Source: Luidia sarsii
Taxonomy: Eukaryota; Echinodermata; Asteroidea; Paxillosida; Luidiidae
DNA: 64,000 bases
Reading direction: 5' to 3'
Assembly (NCBI GenBank): GCA_949987565.1
Contig: OX465107.1
Location: 4,977,659-5,041,658 of the forward strand
The position numbers and the translations under genes were made by a program. The notes beneath the pieces are model-generated. The model worked only from the letters and a program-made list of their open reading frames with translations. It was not told the DNA's origin and searched no databases. Shown here one piece after another: positions 1-14,100 of this stretch (the stretch's first letter is position 1; each line of letters begins with the position of its first letter).

Positions 1-670
1 GCAGGAAATATTTGTCTGTACGGTACCCACCAGCTTGACGCTTGAGTGGCCCTGACAAGAATGGGCCAAATTTGAATGAAATGCCAAAAAGAGGGCGTTT
101 TATTTGGGTGTGGCAGTAGTGTGGCCATTCTAGCCTGCGTCCACCACTGCGCGAGGTCGGTCAAGTTACGGACCATTTAATTATATCTAATTAAAGACTG
201 GGATACCCCCTGATCAAAATGATTGGAAAAGGAAAAGTCATGAGGTATAATTATAAAGATAGAGGTCATGAAGTATAATTATAAGCATTTAGATTAATGT
301 TATGTGCCACAAGGTTTTCCAGAGTATTTTCCTCGTTGAGTTTTTTACCTCTGGTTTTTCACCCTGGGCAAGAGTTCAAGAGTTCTAGAGTTCTAAGGAG
401 AGAAAAATGTACATGTACATTATTGTAAGATAATAAACTAGCCGACGCTCGCCAGGCGACAGGCTACACGGCAACTATTTAAGAGTTGGCTGTAATTGTG
501 TATTGAGTGAAGCGCCAGTAGTGCGCATAGGACAGACCTCAAATAATCCAAAACTGTAGAGACTTTCCACATCTTTGAATACTTAGTTAGGCCTTTGTGG
601 CGTTAAATTAAAGACACCTTCAAGCAGGCGTGTCACTAAGGTGTTTTGGCCAACTGCGTGGTCCTGAATT

Positions 671-725
671 AGGATAAATAGGTTTGCGGAGACACCATGT
701 ATGTCTCCGCAAACCTATTTATCCT
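671..725. repeat. Perfect hairpin, short member of the GGTTTGCGG foldback family
   Basis: The 24-bp arms at 671-694 and 702-725 are perfectly complementary around a 7-base loop that reads CCATGTA. The same GGTTTGCGGNGACACCATG end is found in the larger foldbacks at 25587-25721, 27103-27665 and 38887-39156, so this looks like a minimal or deleted member. Confidence 0.85.
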
Positions 726-3439
726 TAAAAGGACCCCCTGAAAAGGGATTAGGTAATAGGTGCTTCATTGTGCTGGGCTTGACATGCTTAGGTTTGCCTC
801 ATTTACATATTCACCTTCATGTATAAAACCACTGGACCCTTGGGTAGGGCGTGGAAGTCTTGGATAGGTGCCTGGGGCGACAGTTGGTCGGCCGTGCTGG
901 CTGAAGTTATTCTATGTAAGTTAAGTTATGTTATGTTGTATAATGTGTTAGCCAGTCATCCGACCAATCGTAATGTAAGGTCAAAAAAGCTCATAATCTA
1001 TTTATTTATGTTGTAGGAGTGTCCTGATTATATTCCTTGCTTAGCCGGACTTCGTTTAGCTTTAAGATAGCTTTAGGCAGAAGGCCTTATTTTGTGATGT
1101 TATTTCCTTTCTCCTTTTGCTTGACATATAAAATTAATTTAAATCAGTATTCAGCTTCCCTGTTCCCAATCATTCTGTATCTCTCTCTCATTTTGGTAAT
1201 CTGGTCGTTCCCTTCCTGGCGGAATCAAATAGATCCGTTACAATACCAGTGACGGGAATAGTTTCCAGGGTGGTAAAAAGCTTCGAATTCGTCTTCACTC
1301 GTACTGTACTTTGGGTCTTTGGCTGCCGACGGATGAAAAGGGAATTTTTGTGGGTTTGAAATCTAGAAAAATGGCGCGAAGATGAGTATATCCAACTTTA
1401 GCCAATCTGAGGGCATAATTCACGATAGGCCTATCGACGATATGTCCCAAGTGGTTTTTAAAGGTAAAATCTGTTGCGGAGATGTGGAATAAACCCTTTT
1501 AATAAACTAAATAGTAGCTCTATAATATTGTGTAATTTAACCACTAACTCAATGCCTTATAAAATCATTTCTTTTTTAATAACAGCAAGGAACTTTTTTT
1601 ACGATTGGATCGGGCTTAGGCTCCGGCTTCCCGTCACATAAAACCTGAAAATACATGCTGCGATTGGTCGCTGAATTTGGAAGTTTGGTATCCTGTTCAG
1701 TACACAGTATTCACGTAGAAACTGTGATCAGGACCTTGCCCCTAATCAACTGTGGATTGTATCATGCCCCGCACAACATATCATATTGGTTCGCGGCAGC
1801 GACTTGTAACACAGTAGAAGTTAGAGAAGAGCGCTATGGGAGCTTTCGTGTGACGACAACCTATACGTCGTAACGGGTAAGTTTCATTGTGAACGAATAA
1901 GCAGACCAAGCCATAATTGGGTGTTGTAATTATATTACAAACGGCATATAATGTATAGTGCAATTCAGACGGTGCGCTTAGTATACATATGGCATCGCTC
2001 CTTCTGGTTAAAACGGTTAAGTGTTATGTCGCCACGGACATCGCTTTTTAAACAACTGATTTACTCAAATAAATGTTTTCTCAATGTAAACAATTGAACG
2101 AAAAAGCACCAGTTTCCGCAGAATTAAAACTGTGGTTTGACGATAAAGAGCATTATGGATTTGTGCCCCAAAAGCAAAATTGCATGCATAATAATTAGGC
2201 CTATAGTTGAGGACGCATTCTGTGTGCATACTCAACTTGAATTCGTCTCCTCCCCCCCCCCCCCGGTGTCTGCAAAACGGATCGACCTCAATTAGGTCTG
2301 TACCTGTGCATCCATGCCACAGTGTTATCCGCATGTTTTTGTAAACCGTCGTTTTATGGCAGCAATTCAAGCCCTTCCACGCTGGTCTCAGCTAGTCTGC
2401 GGTGCTCATAATAATGCATACCAGCCCAACCGTGAACTGACAACGAAACGTTACACCGATCATGTGCATACAGTACAGTCATGTGGATGACCAACGTCGA
2501 GTAGAATAAACAAACTTGTTTGTCGTCCCCACCAGCTTCCCTTTCAAGTGCAAAAAAAAACAAAAACAGAAAAGTCCACAAAATAATTAATCATAAAGGT
2601 CCTGCTAGGATCGAAACGTCAGGCCCACTAAATTTCGAAAATGATTAATCGTTTAAACCATGATTAAGCCATGGTTAAACCAACACAACACAAAACGACA
2701 CTGTAAATAATGTTCAGTTCTCTTGTCCCACACTCGTCTTTCATATTTTTTTTAAATGTGTCTTTGAACAGTGGAAACACTAACGGTTGTAGGACATTTT
2801 AAAATGGCTGTAATTTTGAAGAAAAAAACCCCACATAAGGCACATAATTTTATAATTATAATAAAAAGCCCTTCTTCCTCCTTTTTAAAAAACCCGGGCG
2901 AGAAACGCTATCTATGTTCACTGGGCCTAACAATAACCCACTGTAATGGATGAAGAGAAATCGCCCATTGACAGCGGTTACCGAGGGCGAGCGGGATTTT
3001 GGGACACAATAGTTTGGGGCTTGGGGCATGCCACAGCGCTCAAGCGGTTGGTTGGCTCATGGAGGATCAGCAAGGTTGGCTCATCATGCACTTTGCGGAC
3101 GTATAGGGAACGGAATAAAACCGGGTTTTGTTGTTTACACTGACACAGTGCCTATAACATATCACGCTGTAGGAAATCATTTTCGCGTGCATGTATATAG
3201 AAAACTAACTCCTGCAGAATATTATAATCAGAACCGACTGAGCAGAACACAGCTGGACGCTTATAGTCATGACGGCTGGACAGGTAAGTGACACTGAGCG
3301 TGTCTGTTTGCAACAGAACACAACGTAGGTGGGTTTGTTTCTCAGCTTAATACTCAAAAATAGTTTGGTACCTTCTAACACCTTCACCGAAAAATAAAAC
3401 TCCCTAAATGTACAAAAGACCAACTATTATTATGTCGAG

Positions 3440-3750
3440 AAACGACACTGTCTAGCTTGCCTATAAAAATGTACAGTATTACCCAAAATCATGATTTTGT
3501 GAGGCGTATTAATTTGTCAAATGACAGTGCATGCTCTGTGTACAGAACGTGAACTTCACAATTCCTACATACGCGCCGCGCATAATTAATTATACGCACC
3601 GCAAAATCATGAATTTTTGGAACACTGTAAGTTCAATGTTACGGCAAATGGTTGTGCCAGATCCCGAACGTTGTCTATACATTACAATTTGTGGTTTATT
3701 TTTGGTGAAGGCTTTCCCCCAGACTTTTACATTGAGGGTATTAAACTAAA
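3440..3750. repeat. Dispersed ~300 bp repeat, copy 1
   Basis: It shares a string of short blocks, in the same order and strand, with 18830-19150 and 48990-49310: an AAAATCAT/TTTGTG block, a GCGCCGC-CATAATTA block, AACACTGTAAG, a TTGTGCCAGA block, and a final GGTATTAA(A/G)C block. The copies are well diverged and I see no coding potential. The class is unknown. Confidence 0.55.
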
Positions 3751-5110
3751 ATCTTGTCAGTATTCCTGCCGACGATACATTCCTGCCGATCACAATGTAC
3801 GGTACTGTACAGTACAGTAGGCCTACATGTACCGGTATATACAATCATGTATACATGTACAGTATGTACTGCATGCACATGGCATTACTACACAACTGTA
3901 CACTACATCTACATGGACATCCAATACGTTTATAGCACGTGCATAATGTAGTGCAAATGAACAAAATTAATGTTTACATTACATCCGTTGTACAGCTTGT
4001 GTTTCAATTCTTGAATTCCTAGAAGAGGGATGTGTCGATATGGCTATGCTATAGTCTATTAATATAGGCCTAATATTCACTAGCATAAGGATAAGCTCTT
4101 GAATAATGAACTTTCTCCAAGGCAGAATCATTCTGCCTTTGACAAAAGGTCCTGCTATGATCGAAACCACAGACTCTCCTAATTGTTGATATTTGCTTTT
4201 TGGTAATTGTATTCAGTATAAGCAGTTTGCAATACATATTTATTACCCTACTATTATATGAAAAAGACAAACTTTCGTGGCATTGTAATACTATTCACAT
4301 AATTCTCAATTTAACGTGTCTGACGTTTTGATCAAAAAATGTTCCAAGGCAGAGACATTCTGCCTTTTTGAAAAGGGTCTTGCATGAATTGAAACGTCAG
4401 CCCCTCTATAGAAATTCCTTTTTGTCATTTAAGTCAGTTCGCAACGTGTTCATTTTGTAATTTACTCCACAGAATTGGACATTATTTTCTAACGTCAATA
4501 TCGGATTGAATGTCGCGTGGTGAAGACGTCGAAATCCAGCTTCGACTGTTCTTTCGTGTATGTCACGCGCAGTCAGTGCTCTGCCAGATTCCCGCTCGTC
4601 GATAAACGGGCTAACTCGACCTGGAGGGGTCAAGTTCAGTTGACAACAAAATAGGTGTTTGCATCTGAATGGAAGCGGGGCGGGGGGGAGGGGCGTGATC
4701 CCTGGCTGCACTTTTTGCCGCGAGTGGTTGTTTTTTCTTCCCCCAAAAGGTCCCATACAAGCAAACACTATTGAGTCAGAGCCATGCCCGGCACACGTGC
4801 CCGATTCCCAATCACGAATAGCAGCACAGCGAATTAAGCGGAGGACTTCGTGGATGCAAATGCGTAGAGAGCGCCTGCCCCTTTCTTCGCAGAACTCGTG
4901 GTATATCAGGACGAACGAAGGCTTCCAAACTCTCAACCCCGTGGTTCACAGCACCAAAAACTCGGTTGCTGTCACGTGAGATTTTGAACTGGTGCTTCTT
5001 TTGGTTTTCTCTATACTGTCGCCAGGTAAAACAGCAGCAACAGCAGCAACAGCAACAACAATAAACAAACAACAACAGCAGCAGCAACATCGTCAGGGTA
5101 TTTGTCGACA

Positions 5111-8100
5111 ATGAAGCTGCGTAACGCGGAGAAAATCGAACTGCTGGGGGTGCAGGAGTCTCCATCGACGGACGAACGGACCCGCGAACCCGCACCCGCC
5201 CGCGACCACGACACCAACCCATCGGCAAGTTGTAAATACATACCATGTATTCAAATTCGAATACCATGTAAAATTCTCTCTTTTACGTGGGTATGGCGTT
5301 TTGAAAAGAACCACACAGCCCACGTAAGACCCCTCCCCCACCCCCATCCCCGGCCCCCTAAAGAAAAACCGTACCTGCCAGAGCTGCTGTGGCCGGTTCA
5401 CAACATTTGGTTGTTAAATAAATATTGGCGTCTGAATGAAAGCGGAGGAAGGGAGTGATCCCTGGAGATGTAGACACCTTCATATTGTATGGACGGCCGT
5501 CAGCTTCCATGAAATCAACCACCGCTGACATCAGCTTTCGCCTAAAATAGTATACCATTTAGACATGAACAATTTATTTAAAGACACACCTGTAATTTGT
5601 GTTTCACATACTTGCTAACATTATATGGAGTATTCTTGCGGTCGTCCAGGATTGTTTTTTGTTTTATCATAAGTTGTATTTTTGTATCATTTTGCTACTG
5701 CGGCCGACCATAGTTTGCCAACCAATGGTTGGCAGAAACTGCGGCTGTCACGTACAGCAACAGAAAGGTCTATACGGCAGTTATTGGTTTAATGCTTCTT
5801 GCTGGCGCCCCACCCCGGCAAAGACTATAATAGTTGACTATTAATTTTGGGAAGGCCACCGTGTGAGGGCTGGATAGCTCAGATGTCAAGAGCGCCCGGG
5901 TATACGCAAAACCTGCAGCTGCAGAGATCTCGGATTCACGTCCCGAAAAGTAATCTTTGCCATCGTTCAAAACAATAACATCAGTCTCTCATAGTTTAAA
6001 AGGGCCTAACGTTTTGACCTGGGCAGGAAGTTTATCAAAAAAGACAGAAGAGTATGGGGGAGAGGGGGCAGGAAGCGGAGAGTGACAAGGACACGGGTGG
6101 CAGAAAACGGACAAAGAGGAAAGCTGGTCGGTGAGGCGAGGGAGGTATATATAGGAATTCGTACTTCATAGAGGGGGAAGATCAATGGGAAATACCGGGG
6201 GTACACGAAGAGAGAAACCAGAAGTGGGGGGAGTGAGAACAAAAGTTCTATAGTTACTATGGAGTATGGTTAGCACGCGATATAGTTTTAATTTTTTAAA
6301 AATCACATCTGCACGAACCGCACTAACCGAATTCTCTAGGTCGTGCATGTAGGCCTACACTGATTCATACTGCGACCCAGCTAATTGTTGAATTCGATCG
6401 CATTATTTGCGGTGCAGGTTAAGCATATTTATAGTTTCTATATGAGCTATAAGTGGTTACGGACCGTAAGTAATAAGTAAGTAACGGCAGAATTAATAAG
6501 TAAGTAACGGCAGCATTCCATATTCCAAATCATCAGCACCTTCACTTTTATGAAAAAGTGAAGGTGCTGATGATTTGGAATATGGAATGCTGCCGTTCCG
6601 TATTCATGAGCGTGCCATACTTGCCTGCATACTGATGCGGTGATATCGCAGTTAGTCCATAAAGCTGATTGTGCATGCCGGCTGAAACGGTTTAAATGGA
6701 AATAAAAAAAGAGATGTACGGGTTGGTTCACAACTATACAAGTATGCAAATACAAAAGTACTATGGTAATTGCACTTTTCCTGGGGATTACTTAAACTTC
6801 CGTGGTCTTTGCACCCCCCCCGAAAAAGTCAGTGAATACAACGATATGATACGGCATTTGGGGAACTGTCGGCTGAACGAATGCTTCCCATAGAGTAAGC
6901 CCAATAGGCCTAGACTATACGTGTATATACAAACATGTTGCAAACTGCTTACTGACTAAATTTACCAAAAATGCCAGACGTTTCGATCCTAGCAGGACCT
7001 TTCTCAGGATCGAAACGTCAGACCCACACGATTTTGTGAATATTGTTTTTTCTAGTGAGATATTGACAACACTATGGCTGTGAGTGAGCATCGATACACA
7101 ATCCATACTCGGAGCGCTATAGGCGGATCAGATCCCGCGAGGGCGAACAAATCCCGGGATCTGATCCACCTCTCGGGAAGGATCAGATCCGGGTCTGATC
7201 AACGTATAGGGATCTGAATAGGCTAGTTTCCCCATTTCCTTTGTGTGTTTTTTTGGCCAATCTTTTTGGATGGTTTTTCGTTTGGGTACCAGGACTACCG
7301 CCGGTTGGGACTGCCGATCGTCACCTTCATGATCATCGGCAAAGTCGTCGGCGGGGGGCTGGTGTGGTTCCCGAAGGCTTTGAGCGAGTCCGGTAAGCCA
7401 GCGTTCATTTCAGGCGAGGCTCAGGGACCACTGTGCCCCTGGTAGTGGTACATACTGTACATGGTCCACATTCAACTCAGTCGGCCGCTCGGCCTGGTCG
7501 TAATATGGACATGCGCGTGTTATGAATATGAGGTCACAGCCGACGGAGAACTGGTTCGACTGCTGACATTTCCCCGTTAGATTGAGTTACGTTAGAGCAT
7601 GGGTTAGAGCATGGAGCTATCCTTTTTAATAGCTCCATGGTTAGAGTAACACTGGTTGATGACAGATGACGTGTACAATACTGTCCACAGCACCAGGCCA
7701 AACATGGTTATACCTTCAAAACCTAGCCCAGTATCCGGACACGTTGATAAGAAGAGGGTGTCGTTGACAATAGAGGGCGACTAGATTTGGTTGGTACCGA
7801 GAGAAGGGAGGGGAGGGCTGAGGAAAATTACAGAGGGGAGACTGAGAGAGGGGAGCAGGAGGAGGTAGGCCCATGACGAGGGGGAAAGAGGCGATTTTTC
7901 TTGTGTGTCGGCATATAATATTATATAGCTAATGCATCCTTGCTCTATGGATAGGGCAGCAGTTAATTGTCTTGCTACATCTTACCCCGGCATGAAATCC
8001 ACTAGTTACCGTACCTGAAGTTATAGATAATACATCGATCATTATTATTATTATTTATTTATTTATTGTTTTTATTTACCCTGGGTTTCCCCCGTTCAGT

Positions 8101-11100
8101 GTAAAACTGATCTCTCTGATTGGCAAATCGCTTAATACTTGCTGTAATACTCTCTCTGTCTGCCCGTTAAATCTAATGGTCGCTTTAACGTTTAAACCCA
8201 CTCTATAAATACGCGATTTTGGCTCATTTCTAGCGGGCTATACAATTATGCTTGGACTAGGGAGTAATGCCATAATACGTGTGGTAATTAACAGTGTCGT
8301 GTAACAATATATGCATCGGCAAACACCAATTTGGACCAGATGGCCTGTGATACGTCATTGAGCATGACTTGTATACAATAAATCTACAGGTATATATTGT
8401 CAGATCCTACACCACAATAAATCATATGAAATGACAAAATGGACTGTTTACATAATTATCTGTATTTGTGAACATTTTAATGGCGTTACAAAGCAGTTGT
8501 TGATTATGAGCGGCCTAAAAAAATAACTCTCCTACCAGACAATTTGTCATTTTTTTATGTAATAATAATATAATCAATGTATTATAACAATATTATATTG
8601 TAATCAATAGTTTATAATAAAAAAACAGCGGTGTAGCTAAGGGGGGCGTGGGGGCGTACGCCCCCATGAAATATATTCGCCCCCACTGGGATTTGTTTTT
8701 TCCTATGAAAAAAAATAGAAAAACAAAACCACACAATTCCAAAGATAAAGAAAGAACCCCATTATTACCACAATACATGTTTTTTTCCTGTAGTAAAATA
8801 ACTTCCCGAGCGCTGATCAAGCAGAGAGCCTTGAGTAGTGCAGCGTATAATACACGTATGCAGCCATGCGGTCGCGGTGCATGGACTGTGCAGTACATGT
8901 GCGGTATGATACAGTTCTGTACAGTACAATCATGTATGATGTACAGTACACACTGTACAATGTACAGGAATATACAGGCCTCAATTTGAGGGTAATATTC
9001 ACCAGTTTGGACGATGTTTACATGGTGCACTCGGCGATCGGGGGGGGGGGGCTCTACAGCGGCTGAACGGAGCAAAGTATGCAATTGCAGCTTCCGATAT
9101 CTCCAAAAAATAAGACAAATCCTATTTATTTTTGGATTTCTAGAAATCATTTCATTTGAGGAACGGAAAAACAAGAAAATATAGAGAAGGATTATCTGAT
9201 AATCCTTCTTTTGTGTTCAGTCTTTCACACTTCTCTCTTTGATCTTTTCCCCCTATTGTCACTAATCCCTACCCCACTCCTTGCCCTTCTCTTTGATCTT
9301 TCCCCCTCCTCTCACTAATCCCTACCCTACCCCTTGCCCTTCCCTTTGATCTCTCCCTACCAGCTTCACTCTTTGTCCTCTGTTTCTCATCCGTGTCCTA
9401 TTCACTCTCTCCCCCTGCCTTCGTGTACATGTATCTGTTTTGTCCTTGTCACTCTGCCTTTGAGAAAGGTCCTGCTAGGATCGAAACGTCAGGCCCACTA
9501 AATTTTAGATTTACTTTTTGGTAATTTTAGTCAGTAAGCAGTTTGCAACATTTTTGTATATCACCTTAAAAATATATATATGTTAAAAATTCTCTCATAT
9601 CAGTCGTCCGGTACACTGCGCGTCCATTTTGTCCAAGGTTTCATAACGCTCGGCTTTGGGTCAAGTTGAACGATTTTCCTTGCGCAATAACGCCTCTCAA
9701 ACCGCTCTAGAAGACAAGAAGTATACACTTAATAAGTTTTCACAAGCCCAAGTTTTTGAGAAACCTTTAGGGCGTACAAGTAGTCGAGTGATCTTAAGTT
9801 TACCGTATATCCGATAGGCAAATATACACGTTTGGCATTGATTTGTTGGACTGGTCGGAGCGCGTACTTCGGTTGACCGCGAAACGCGAAACATCGTTGG
9901 TAACTTGTTATCATATACGGAGCTCTAAAAACTATGCCTGTAATAAACATTACGTTATTTGTTAGAAAACAAGTGTGTAACGACTGGTGGAAGTCTACTA
10001 ATCATTGCGGACGTACAAACACACCGAAAAACCGCCCAAACTACAATCCACCCCCACGAAATTTGCCAGCCCCCCCCCCCACAAAAAAATCCTGGCTACG
10101 CCGCTGTATTCAAAGTAATGCTACGGCATGTCTAAGATGGCAATACGTTACCGTGCTTTCGAATGCGTTTTGAGCGGCCCGTGCTCAAGTGAATGAAGGG
10201 TTTGCACTAATTCTAAAACGGAAGCGAAATATTCCCGTAGGCCTATAATTTTTTTATTTTTTTTTACGATCGGTGAATATTCCGCTTACTGATTTTTTGA
10301 AACCAGTAAATTATTGGTTGAGATCATGGTAATGGCAATAATCCAATAAAGTGGAAATGAGATGCATAATGTGAACCCAAATTACTGATTCCTGAATTTC
10401 AAATTACATGTACATTGCGGGCCTGGTTTTTTTTATAGTCAGAGCAAAATTAATACAGCGGTATAATGACTGACATCTTATCATTTTTAAATATGAACCC
10501 AATGCTCTACAAACTAACGTATTTTAGGACAAATAGGCCTAGGCAATGGCAAACAAAAATTACCCCTCCCAAAAAATGGAAGTTTTGGAGGAGAATCGGC
10601 ATGCACGAGCTAAACATGTTGTTGCGCATGCGCATTACTGCAGGGTGGATCGGGTTCGTTGCTATGGGACTGATGTTCGCCACGTCCCTGCTGACAGGGG
10701 TGCTGCTGTCCAAATCGTGGATGACGCTCATGGACTGGTACCCGGCCAAGTACCGCGATGCGGTCAACAGACATCCCTATCCGTCCATCGCCTACGAGGT
10801 GTACGGAGACGCCGGGAGGTGAGTCCGCCGGGAGCCAGCGAGCCCCACCCAGCCAAGTTTGCATTAACGGCAACGACTAGATCTGTTGCCTGCGGGCACC
10901 AGCGACCTCCTTGCATAATCTGATGCGTGTTGCCCATAGAGCAGCGAGAGACTTAAGAGACCCCGGTGGCAGCAGACTTAGGCCGTGTCCGAAACGGCTT
11001 TCCAGAGCTACGGCTAGGGCTATTGTCTTCGCATCCCTGTGTGTTTCCAATGTAGCGAAGATCTAGCCGTAGCTGTAGACAACAGACTCGGACACGGCCT

Positions 11101-14100
11101 TACTCAGTCCTTTTTCGAAATTGCGCGCGTGCTCAGAAGTACTCGCACAATCTCACAGGGAAACAGTACATTTTTATACTGATAATGTTTGCGCGTCACC
11201 ACGTGACTCAGTCTAACATTGTCGTAGATGCAGCCACAGCAGTGGGCCTAGATTTGGACCGGTTAGGACATCATCATGTGAAACTTTGTTTCACGAAAGT
11301 CAGAGGAATCAAAAACGCCCTCACCGCGGGTTCCTGAGTGCGGTGATGCCAATATGGCAGCGGTGTTTAAAAATATGAAATAAAGATGTGGCGTTAACAG
11401 GCCTCCGTTCTTTATCAGCAACAAAATGGCCGAAAGTCTGCCGGTACCAATTCCTCCTGCATTAGATTGAATCGGCCTTTTTTATACGCAGTGGCTGTTG
11501 TTACGGCAGTCGTCCTTTTTGGTTCCCTGACTTGATTGTATTTCGTCAGCATTGCAGGCTGGTTGAGCCAGTCTATTAGCTGATAGTATGGTTCCAAGAG
11601 CTAAACATCCTGACAAATACTGTGAAGTCAGGGAACCACACGGACGACCGCCGTAACAACAGCCACTGCGTTTTTCATAATGATGTGTGTTTTATTCAAC
11701 AATACAGGGAACAACCCCCTTTAGCCCGGGGAAGGTTACATCGTAGTATCCAAGGCAATACGATTGTATAACAGGTGGTTTTTCCCAAGAGCATAATTAT
11801 GCATAAAACCAATTGTTTCCATTTGCCCCTCTTGAATGTTTATGGCTTGATAGGCCTGAAAATGATTTGCAAGAAACAATTGGTCCCTCTTTGTCAAATC
11901 ACTGAAACTGTTGACCATTTCGCCTATATTTGTGAATAAAATATGTCGCAGTTCACTATTATAAAGGACATTCCAGAAAAAAAATGCATTTCAATTTTAA
12001 TATCAATCAAACAGTGGGGACATCTTGTACAACTAAACTATATATCTTGCCACTTCAATCATAATAAAAATTTGGCGCGAAGAGCATCTTTATAGATATA
12101 ATCATAAGCATAGATGAATGGGCATTTATAAAGTAGGGTATATTTATGCATTTTATGCACATAATTATGCAATCTTCATATCAGGGCAACTATATCTCCG
12201 AATATATCAGGTGACCCTCTAGCATGATCCTCAGTAAAAACTACCAGCAACAAACATCAAAGGAGTCCCCTATTTTTCTATACCACAGGCGGATTACCTC
12301 AGTCATCATTGGAATGTACTCATTTGGATTCACCGTGGCTCTCTATCTACTGGCTGCCGACAATGCCCGACTTTTCTTCAGCCTTGTCGGCGTGGACTTC
12401 CCGCTGTGCGGTTGGGTCATCCTCGTAGTCTCTTTATCGGCCCCGCTCCTGTGGTTCGGCACACCCAAGGACATGGTGTCAGTACCAATGACAGCTGTCA
12501 GACTTACACGGCCCGCGATATTTTCCCCGTTCCACTAATTATTTCATTGGAATTCTGCGACTTGAATGAAGACCAATGTGCTGGTGCATCAATAAGTCCA
12601 ATCAGTGCAGACTTCGCTCCTGCTTCCAAGGCTGCTGTATATAGCCTATAGTGCAAATCTGCCTGAAGTTAGGACTGATACTTCAGAGCAAACTTTTTAC
12701 ATATGAATACAGTATACGTGTGTATTATTGATTATCTAAGCCAACGATATGTTGTCAAGAGCTTGTAAAAAGTGAACAGGGCAAACCCTCATTGAATTAC
12801 ATTCTCCTCCACGCAGAAGATCATGTTATATCTATATCTCCGGACCACGTTGCATGGTGTGGAGGTTAATTATGAATAGATTAATCATTCTCCAGATAAT
12901 GGCGATCTGGTGTGTCTCTTCCTCACGGGAAGGGGAGAGAACGCATTTCAGGCATCACCTTTTTGTTTACCGACCAGTTTCAAGGTTGTTTCTTGTCTAG
13001 TGCTGTCAGGACTGTGGAATTCCTTGGACAGTGGTACTTGTGCAGCTGACAGTGTGCATACCTTGAGGGCCAACAGGCTTCTTAGGTCTTGTTGAACTTG
13101 AAGGTTTCATCAGTCACTTTTTTCTTTCATTTTCTGTTGACCGCTCTCTGCATGTAATAATCTCGTCGACGCTTTAGGTGTATCGGGGTTACCTTTAGGC
13201 AACTTACTGTTCCACACTCTTCCAACACTATATAGAACTAATTCGTCTTGATAATTAATAATAATCATCATCATCATCATCATTTCGTGACTGGTTCCTT
13301 TCTATCCCGTCCTCTCAGGGCTGTGGGTGTGGCTCTGGCGGCAACCACCATCACCGTCGCGGCCGCCGTGGTGCTGGGCACCTTGCTCGACATCGGAGCC
13401 TACCGGGAGAGAGAGATCGTCTCGCCCTCTTTCACCTCGGTCACTGGCGGCCTGGGACTCATCATGAGCGCCTTCGGCGGCCAGTTTGTGGTGCCTACCC
13501 TACAGCACGACATGAAGAGCCCCGAGGACATGCAGACGGCGGTCACGCTGGGCTACACCGGTGAGTTGTACGGAGGCCGATTTCCGCCATTACCGGTATA
13601 GTTTCACTGAAGACTCCACTCCCCCTGTACCACCTAACCTAACCACAGCCATGCAGATGGACAACGCCTAATAGAACCGAAATAGTGCACAAAAGAGCCA
13701 TTGTGGCGCAAGACTTACGCAACATTTTGTACCGTTTGCGTAACTTACGCAACTTTTCTTGAAATCGGCTGCAGGCACTGACCAGCCAACGGATAACTGA
13801 TCCGGAAATGTGTTCAACGAACAAGCTGGGAACCATCGCCTGAATGGATCATTGTCGTCGAATGTCAGAGAACTTGTGTCGACCTTGAAATAGTGCAACA
13901 GCACTGGCTTTACTGCATGGGGCCGTTCGCGAGTCTCTGGATCAGGCTCGGGCTTCGTTCCCATCACACAAAACCTGGCAATCTAGATTCCAGAATGCGC
14001 TCTGCCTCCGAATTTTGTAATCCTGTCCAGTGCACGCAGTGTTCACCTATAAGGCTATATAGGTCGTTCTATAATGCCTGTAACGCTGCTATAGGGATGT

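Larger units (their letters stand above)
1..5110. other. Intergenic, repeat-rich, no supported gene
   Basis: I find no coding region with splice sites and conserved protein sequence here. Recognisable pieces are a 24-bp-arm hairpin (671-725), a relic of the GGCTTAGGCT foldback family (about 1606-1890), a poly-C run (2253-2264), hammerhead-like repeat fragments (about 2598-2640, 4140-4220 and 4345-4420), and one copy of a dispersed ~300 bp repeat (3440-3750). A CAG/CAA-rich stretch at 5030-5090 lies just before the proposed first transporter exon and could be its 5' UTR or promoter-proximal DNA. Confidence 0.6.

Noticed and set aside
4406..4936. 176-codon open frame on the minus strand in a GC-rich stretch
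   Set aside because: Overlaps a comparable open frame on the opposite strand; no domain, no splice context and no family-like sequence. Consistent with chance in CpG-rich DNA.
5867..5950. tRNA-like sequence with A and B boxes
   Set aside because: It shares non-tRNA flanks with three other copies and has a damaged anticodon-arm region, so it is a SINE head and not a tRNA gene.
8593..9174. 193-codon minus-strand open frame
   Set aside because: Composition follows GTACAGT simple sequence and a repeat element; frames on both strands are equally open and nothing resembles a protein family.
10622..10636. NRF1-like GCGCATGCGC next to transporter exon 3
   Set aside because: It lies in the acceptor region of an internal exon with no CpG-rich context, so coincidence is more likely than a promoter.
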